This document shows positions 7,747-10,987 of a DNA stretch of 10,987 bases, piece by piece. The DNA lies in the NCBI GenBank assembly GCA_003486645.1, contig DNGI01000353.1, positions 3,315-14,301 on the forward strand, read 5' to 3'. This stretch comes from Cyanobacteria bacterium UBA11370 (GTDB taxonomy: Bacteria > Cyanobacteriota > Cyanobacteriia > Cyanobacteriales > Coleofasciculaceae). The notes under the pieces were generated by a model, which was given only the letters and a program-made list of their open reading frames with translations, did not search any database and was not told the DNA's origin. How positions within the stretch are numbered: the stretch's first letter is position 1; the number at the start of each line of letters is the position of its first letter. Position numbers and translations under genes: made by a program.

Positions 7747-7770
7747 AGATTTTAATCCAAAATCTAAAAT
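7747..7770 (+). repeat. AT-rich heptads and small inverted repeat
   Basis: ATCCAAA (7755-7761) is followed by ATCTAAA (7762-7768), a second heptamer type right after the GGGAGTG tract. AGATTTT (7747-7753) and AAAATCT (7759-7765) can also pair in a 7-bp stem with a 5-nt loop. The stem has few G-C pairs and no clean T run follows, so termination between the two genes is doubtful. Confidence 0.5.
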
Positions 7771-7795
7771 TTTATTAAAAGGTAGTTTGAAGACT

Positions 7796-7802
7796 GAAGA
7801 GG
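7796..7802 (+). promoter_or_regulatory. Purine-rich site fixing the start at 7805
   Basis: GAAGAGG ends 2 nt before the ATG at 7805. The spacing is tight, but together with the immediate signal peptide it supports this ATG over the upstream GTG at 7724. Confidence 0.45.
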
Positions 7803-7804
7803 TT

Positions 7805-8431
7805 ATGAACATCAAATATTTTCAGCGATCGCTCAGTTTGAGTTTAGCATTAGGATCTTTCCTAATAAGTTTAGGAACAGCATCCCAAGCTCAAGCCCAA
7901 TCTCAACTTTCGGATATCACAGGTGCAATTATTACGACTAGCGACATTGCGGATGGAATTTATCCCTCCCCAAACGGTCAAAGAACTATAATTGTTTTTA
8001 GAACTCCTGCCGTTGCTACAGCCGTTAATCAAGCAGCTCAATCAACAAACGGACAACTAGCGGCTCAAACTTTACCTATAGTAGTCAGAGATATTCCAAC
8101 GACTTCTCTCTCTGGCAGTGTACAGCAAACTTTGGCAAGTGTGGTAACTGGGAGTGGAACCCGTGAGGCGGCTGCAACTCAATTGGAAAGTGGTTTAATT
8201 AGGGGTTTAGGTGGTGTTAATCCAGGACTCATTCGGAATTTGGTGACTCGTTTAGACGGACTCACGGCTGGGGGTGAGGTGAATGCAGCTCAGTTACAAG
8301 CAGCCGTTAATGCTTATAATGCTCTAATTAATGCCAGTAATGCGAATGTTCTAAATGATCCACCAGAGGAATTATTAGCAATTCAATCGGTACTGTCTAC
8401 ATTAGTAACAGCAGCGTTGAGAGCAGTTTGA
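7805..8431 (+). CDS. Small secreted protein of unknown function
   Basis: The protein has 208 residues from the ATG at 7805. The N-terminus is a textbook signal peptide: basic MNIKYFQR, a Ser/Leu/Ala core (about 9-25) and a likely cleavage after AQA at residue 31. There is no cysteine, so it is not a lipoprotein. The mature part of about 177 residues is rich in Ala, Thr, Gln and Gly. Two parts can be told apart: a possible beta-rich segment (about 36-100, with IIVFRTPAV and LPIVVRDIP) and an Ala/Leu-rich, probably helical part (about 104-208). I recognise no family or catalytic motif. A frame opening at GTG 7724 would add 27 residues, partly encoded by the GGGAGTG repeat and hiding the signal peptide, so it is rejected. 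It lies between the SLH-protein and flippase genes, and a part in the cell envelope is a guess from its neighbours and export signal. Confidence 0.85.
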   Translation: MNIKYFQRSLSLSLALGSFLISLGTASQAQAQSQLSDITGAIITTSDIADGIYPSPNGQRTIIVFRTPAVATAVNQAAQSTNGQLAAQTLPIVVRDIPTTSLSGSVQQTLASVVTGSGTREAAATQLESGLIRGLGGVNPGLIRNLVTRLDGLTAGGEVNAAQLQAAVNAYNALINASNANVLNDPPEELLAIQSVLSTLVTAALRAV

Positions 8432-8436
8432 AAGCA

Positions 8437-8485
8437 GAAGTTAGTCATTGGTTATTAATCATTAGTCACTAGTAATTGGTTGTTA
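8437..8485 (+). repeat. Degenerate heptad tract, seven units
   Basis: The 49 nt divide into GAAGTTA, GTCATTG, GTTATTA, ATCATTA, GTCACTA, GTAATTG and GTTGTTA, most fitting a loose GTNATTA pattern. This 7-nt period begins 6 nt after the stop codon of the secreted-protein gene. It is a decayed relative of STRR-type heptamer repeats and makes up the first third of the gap before the flippase gene. Confidence 0.68.
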
Positions 8486-8522
8486 ACAAGCCAGCAGTTA
8501 CGCAAGTTTCACACTTAAATCA

Positions 8523-8537
8523 ACTTCTAATAGAAGT
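8523..8537. promoter_or_regulatory. Perfect 7-bp inverted repeat upstream of flippase
   Basis: ACTTCTA (8523-8529) and TAGAAGT (8531-8537) are exact reverse complements around one A. The site lies 39 nt before the flippase ATG and 6 nt before the AACAACC tract. The geometry suits a dimeric repressor operator; the one-base centre makes an RNA hairpin unlikely. Function is inferred only. Confidence 0.4.
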
Positions 8538-8543
8538 CTTACA

Positions 8544-8571
8544 AACAACCAACAACCAACAACCAACAACC
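8544..8571 (+). repeat. AACAACC heptamer tandem, four exact copies, before flippase start
   Basis: Four AACAACC units are followed by AACTA and the ATG at 8577. There is no Shine-Dalgarno sequence. A related tract in the same sense orientation precedes the fabD ATG at 3337. The 5' untranslated region of the flippase mRNA would be purine/cytosine-rich and largely unstructured. Confidence 0.92.
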
Positions 8572-8576
8572 AACTA

Positions 8577-9947
8577 ATGAAAAGCGATTGGTCTAAATGG
8601 CTACCAACGATGTGGAAGCAGCTTATTACATTTAAAGGTCAAGATCGCTCACTTTGGAAGCGGTTGACCAAAAACTTTTCGATTAGCTTAGGAGGTTCTG
8701 TAGCGTTAACGGCCATTCGGTTGGTGCAAACGGTAATTTTAACCAAGTCATTAGCGATCGCTGACTACGGAAAAGTTCTGATTATCCTCAATTTGTTCAC
8801 CTTTTTAGATACGTTTCTGGGTGTACGCGTGAACGATGTAATTTACAAATTTTATCCCCAATTTAAACAGAATAAAGATGCAGGTGCATTACGGGGGTTG
8901 CTGATTCTTTGCCTGGGATTGAGCTTGGTAGTGGGTTTAGCGATCGCCGGGGGTATGTTTATTTTCTCCCCATGGATTGCTGACCGTTTCTATGATGATA
9001 CTAATCTTGCTTTGCCCTTTCGTATTTATGCTGGAGCTGGACTGATTATAGCATTTAGTGGCTTTTCAACTTCAATTCTAAGACTCAATGATTCTTTCAC
9101 TGCTATTGTTATTCCGCAGGTTTGTGGAGCAGCACTAACACTAGCAATCTTAACGTTATATTTATATTATGCAGATGGTTATAGTGTAGAATTTGTTGTG
9201 GGAGCTTTCGCTCTAGGTGTATTTGTTCAAACACTAATTCCCTTAGTTCAATCTATACGGATTGTTAGTCCAGAGCTATTTTTAACTTCTGAAAGTTTAG
9301 GATTTAAAGAGCTGCGTCGGTATCGTCCTGAGTTAGTTCCCACACTATTTCATACTAATTTGGTCGGATATCTTAAGGTAGCATCAGACACTGGTGGTAT
9401 TTTTTTATTAGGAATTCTAGCATCAGCCGAGCAGGTTGCTATTTATGGTGTTGCTCAACAACTCATTCGACCCTTAGTAGTAATTTTTAGAAGAAATATT
9501 AATACATCCGTTTCCCCAGAAATTGTTAAATTGTGGGCAGAAGGAAAACTTGAACAGCTCAAAAATTTTGTAAATAGTTTCGTGAAAGTTAATTTTATAG
9601 TAGGTGGCTTCTTTATTATCTTCTTAATTTCCTTAGCTCCAAAAATAATTTTATTGGTTTCAAATGAAAACTATTTGAAGGCTTTGCCGATTTTTTATAT
9701 ATTATCTGTAACAAATTACCTCAGCTTAATCTCTATTATCTTGTACCCAGTTTGTCTGATTATGGGAATGATGAGTAGACAGAACCTAATCTTAGTTTGT
9801 AATTTAATAGCTCTAGGGATCTTTATATTTATAGGGCTAGATGGGGTAAAAATGGCAATAATACAACTTGTGGGAACTATTAATTTGTGGTTATTTTTAG
9901 AAATACCTTTAATGAAGAAGTTACATAGACTCCAGTGTAAGCAATAG
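8577..9947 (+). CDS. Wzx-type polysaccharide flippase (MOP superfamily)
   Basis: This 456-residue, strongly hydrophobic inner-membrane protein has about 12 membrane segments, the usual size for Wzx/RfbX flippases that move lipid-linked sugar units to the periplasmic face. A basic N-terminus leads to NFSISLGGSVALTAIRLVQTVILTKSLAIADYGKV (33-67). That stretch and the later LKVASDTGGIFLLGILASAEQVAIYGVAQQL (266-296) are typical of the polysaccharide-biosynthesis branch of the MOP superfamily. Further hydrophobic blocks lie at about 104-132, 150-165, 174-198, 203-223, 338-361, 371-398, 403-421 and 425-442. The first part is about 43-47% G+C in sampled lines and has two HIP1 sites (8754, 8940); the last third drops to about 27-28% with none. 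The sulfotransferase gene starts 63 nt downstream, probably in the same transcript. Which polymer it serves is unknown, since no glycosyltransferase lies in the window. Confidence 0.88.
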   Translation: MKSDWSKWLPTMWKQLITFKGQDRSLWKRLTKNFSISLGGSVALTAIRLVQTVILTKSLAIADYGKVLIILNLFTFLDTFLGVRVNDVIYKFYPQFKQNKDAGALRGLLILCLGLSLVVGLAIAGGMFIFSPWIADRFYDDTNLALPFRIYAGAGLIIAFSGFSTSILRLNDSFTAIVIPQVCGAALTLAILTLYLYYADGYSVEFVVGAFALGVFVQTLIPLVQSIRIVSPELFLTSESLGFKELRRYRPELVPTLFHTNLVGYLKVASDTGGIFLLGILASAEQVAIYGVAQQLIRPLVVIFRRNINTSVSPEIVKLWAEGKLEQLKNFVNSFVKVNFIVGGFFIIFLISLAPKIILLVSNENYLKALPIFYILSVTNYLSLISIILYPVCLIMGMMSRQNLILVCNLIALGIFIFIGLDGVKMAIIQLVGTINLWLFLEIPLMKKLHRLQCKQ

Positions 9948-10000
9948 ATGTAAGAAAAATTAAGCTGCTTAAATTTATGTAGTCAGTTGAGCAAATAGTT

Positions 10001-10008
10001 AGGTAGGG
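10001..10008 (+). promoter_or_regulatory. Ribosome binding site of the sulfotransferase gene
   Basis: AGGTAGGG lies directly before the ATG at 10011; its first AGG is 7 nt away. This supports the start, which places the PAPS-binding loop at residues 14-28 as is usual in the family. Confidence 0.6.
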
Positions 10009-10010
10009 CA

Positions 10011-10778
10011 ATGAATTATAACCAGAAGAAAGTGACGAAATTTGTTGTTATCACCAAGCAAAGAAGTGGTTCATCTTGGTTGATAGATCTTTTAAATAGC
10101 CATGAAGACATAAGGGCTTTTGGTGAAATCTTTCTGGATAGACCAGTTGAAGTTCAACCGTGGAATCAAAATACCTTACCTCCCATTAGATTTTATGAAT
10201 TTAAAACATTTAATTCTAACTTTCGTCCTTGGATTACGTGGCAATATCTAAACATGATCAATAGCTGGACTGATAAATACCAAGCTGTTGGATTTAAGTT
10301 AATGTATAATCACTTATGGCATTACCCGGAGATATTATCTAAACTAATTTTTGATCAATATAAATTTATACATTTGATACGAAAGAATCCTTTAGATAAT
10401 CTTTTATCAATTCAACACAAAAAACAAACTGGTCTACCTCATTGGGTAGGAAATGCAGAGGTAAAATTGCAAAAAGTTTATTTAAATCCTCAATTCCTAA
10501 TCAACAATTTAGAACGGCACGAGAACCAGATCTATTTTGCACGTATGATGTTGAGGTGTTTGCCTCTCCCAGTAATACAAATAACCTATGAATTCTTATA
10601 TCAAAATTGCCAGGAAGCCTTAAAAACACTAGGATTTTTTTTATCTATTAATCCAAATTCATTTTCAAAAAGTAATTTTAATAAAATTGCTGTTGGCTCC
10701 TATAGGGATAAAATAGAAAATTATGAAGAAGTCAAAGAATTATTATCGTCTACTAGGTTTCAGAGTTTATTAGATTGA
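10011..10778 (+). CDS. PAPS-dependent sulfotransferase family protein
   Basis: The 255 residues are typical in length for bacterial sulfotransferases, which move sulfate from PAPS to a hydroxyl or amine of a sugar, lipid or other acceptor. The 5'-phosphosulfate loop reads ITKQRSGSSWLIDLL (14-28). The 3'-phosphate-binding part is HLIRKNPLDNLLS (121-133), with Arg124 and Ser133. A conserved-type ITYEFLYQN (191-199) follows. There is no signal peptide or membrane segment, so it is cytoplasmic, where PAPS is. It follows the flippase gene by 63 nt, so the acceptor may be the polysaccharide or its lipid-linked precursor; this is inference. The gene is AT-rich (13 of 60 bases G or C in the line at 10321) and lacks HIP1, unlike genes to its left, which hints at separate acquisition. 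Sulfation of a small molecule or glycolipid is the main alternative. Confidence 0.83.
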   Translation: MNYNQKKVTKFVVITKQRSGSSWLIDLLNSHEDIRAFGEIFLDRPVEVQPWNQNTLPPIRFYEFKTFNSNFRPWITWQYLNMINSWTDKYQAVGFKLMYNHLWHYPEILSKLIFDQYKFIHLIRKNPLDNLLSIQHKKQTGLPHWVGNAEVKLQKVYLNPQFLINNLERHENQIYFARMMLRCLPLPVIQITYEFLYQNCQEALKTLGFFLSINPNSFSKSNFNKIAVGSYRDKIENYEEVKELLSSTRFQSLLD

Positions 10779-10818
10779 GTATTTTATTGTATTGACAATC
10801 ATGAAGCGATCGCCCAAC

Positions 10819-10851
10819 AAAAAACGCCCCCCTAAAAAGGAGAGCGCTTTT
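10819..10851 (-). terminator. Intrinsic terminator of psbA
   Basis: Read on the - strand, AAAAG-CGC-UCUCC pairs with GGGGG-GCG-UUUU around a UUUUUA loop, using two G-U pairs and one bulged G, and ends in a run of six U. On the + strand the same bases give C-A mismatches instead of G-U pairs. The stem therefore forms well only in the - strand RNA, which assigns it to psbA and not to the converging sulfotransferase gene. Confidence 0.8.
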
Positions 10852-10859
10852 CAAGATAT

Positions 10860-10883
10860 AGAGACATTCCGTGGAACGTCTCT
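10860..10883 (-). terminator. Hairpin in the psbA 3' untranslated region
   Basis: On the - strand AGAGACGTTC (10883-10874) pairs with GAATGTCTCT (10869-10860) in 10 pairs, one of them G-U, around a CACG loop. No U run follows directly, so alone it is a weak terminator. It may be a stability element protecting the psbA mRNA 3' end, ahead of the terminator 8 nt further on. Confidence 0.6.
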
Positions 10884-10903
10884 CATCTGTAGTTATTTAA
10901 TTT

Positions 10904-10987
10904 TTAGCCATTAATAACAGGAGCCGTTAGAGCAACCGGGGTCGCCTCACCAGCCGCCAAATCCAGGGGGAAGTTGTGAGCATTACG
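10904..10987 (-). CDS. psbA: Photosystem II reaction-centre protein D1, C-terminal 27 residues (partial)
   Basis: The gene runs off the right edge, so only the last 27 codons and the TAA are visible. They read RNAHNFPLDLA, then AGEATPVALTAPVING. This is the D1 C-terminus, which corresponds to Arg334 onward in standard numbering. His337, Asp342 and Ala344, all ligands of the Mn4CaO5 water-oxidising cluster, are present. CtpA cuts after Ala344 in this family, so the last 16 residues (AGEATPVALTAPVING) would be the removed extension. Two hairpins follow the stop codon. Cyanobacteria usually carry several psbA copies; which one this is cannot be told. It converges with the sulfotransferase gene, 125 nt away. 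Confidence 0.97.
   Translation of the reverse strand, partial: RNAHNFPLDLAAGEATPVALTAPVING

Noticed and set aside
7747..7765. Terminator between the SLH-protein and secreted-protein genes
   Set aside because: The 7-bp stem is mostly A-T and lacks a following T run; the sequence is better explained as heptamer repeats.
7724..7804. Longer form of the secreted protein starting at GTG 7724
   Set aside because: The start lies inside the GGGAGTG tandem and the 27 extra residues would bury the signal peptide, which begins properly at 7805.
1..10987. Insertion sequences, tRNA or rRNA genes
   Set aside because: No transposase frame, terminal inverted repeats with target duplications, or tRNA/rRNA-like sequence was seen.

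Overview
The window comes from a cyanobacterium, most likely a filamentous one. The right edge encodes the C-terminus of photosystem II protein D1 (psbA). The octamer GCGATCGC (HIP1) occurs at least 13 times. Heptanucleotide tracts of the STRR type known from filamentous cyanobacteria sit between genes. No genus can be fixed from the sequence alone.

Layout. Positions 1-2356 are a CRISPR array with 32 identical 37-nt repeats, 32 spacers of 31-42 nt, and a degenerate 33rd repeat that runs into an intrinsic terminator (2362-2396). The array reads on the + strand; its leader and any cas genes lie left of the window, and no cas gene is visible here. On the - strand follow fabD (malonyl-CoA:ACP transacylase, 2456-3337) and a large Wzc-type tyrosine kinase/chain-length regulator (3418-5760). 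A 195-nt divergent intergenic region separates the kinase from a + strand series: an SLH-domain outer-membrane beta-barrel protein (5959-7713), a small secreted protein of unknown function (7805-8431), a Wzx-type polysaccharide flippase (8577-9947) and a PAPS-type sulfotransferase (10011-10778). The window ends with two hairpins, one of them a - strand intrinsic terminator, and the last 27 codons of psbA on the - strand (10904-10987).

How the genes fit together. Kinase/co-polymerase, flippase and sulfotransferase suggest part of a Wzx/Wzy-type extracellular polysaccharide pathway, possibly making a sulfated polymer. The SLH protein would act in the outer membrane and peptidoglycan layer, and the secreted protein is exported by its signal peptide. 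No glycosyltransferase or Wzy polymerase lies inside the window, so the pathway assignment is inference. fabD and psbA are housekeeping flanks. G+C falls along the flippase into the sulfotransferase, where HIP1 is also absent, suggesting that this part was acquired separately.

No clearly new system was found. The most unusual points are a palindromic CRISPR spacer that would give a self-folding crRNA, the array's terminal repeat replaced by a terminator hairpin, AACAACC-type tracts directly before two start codons, and an in-frame nonamer repeat in the N-terminal extension of the SLH protein.
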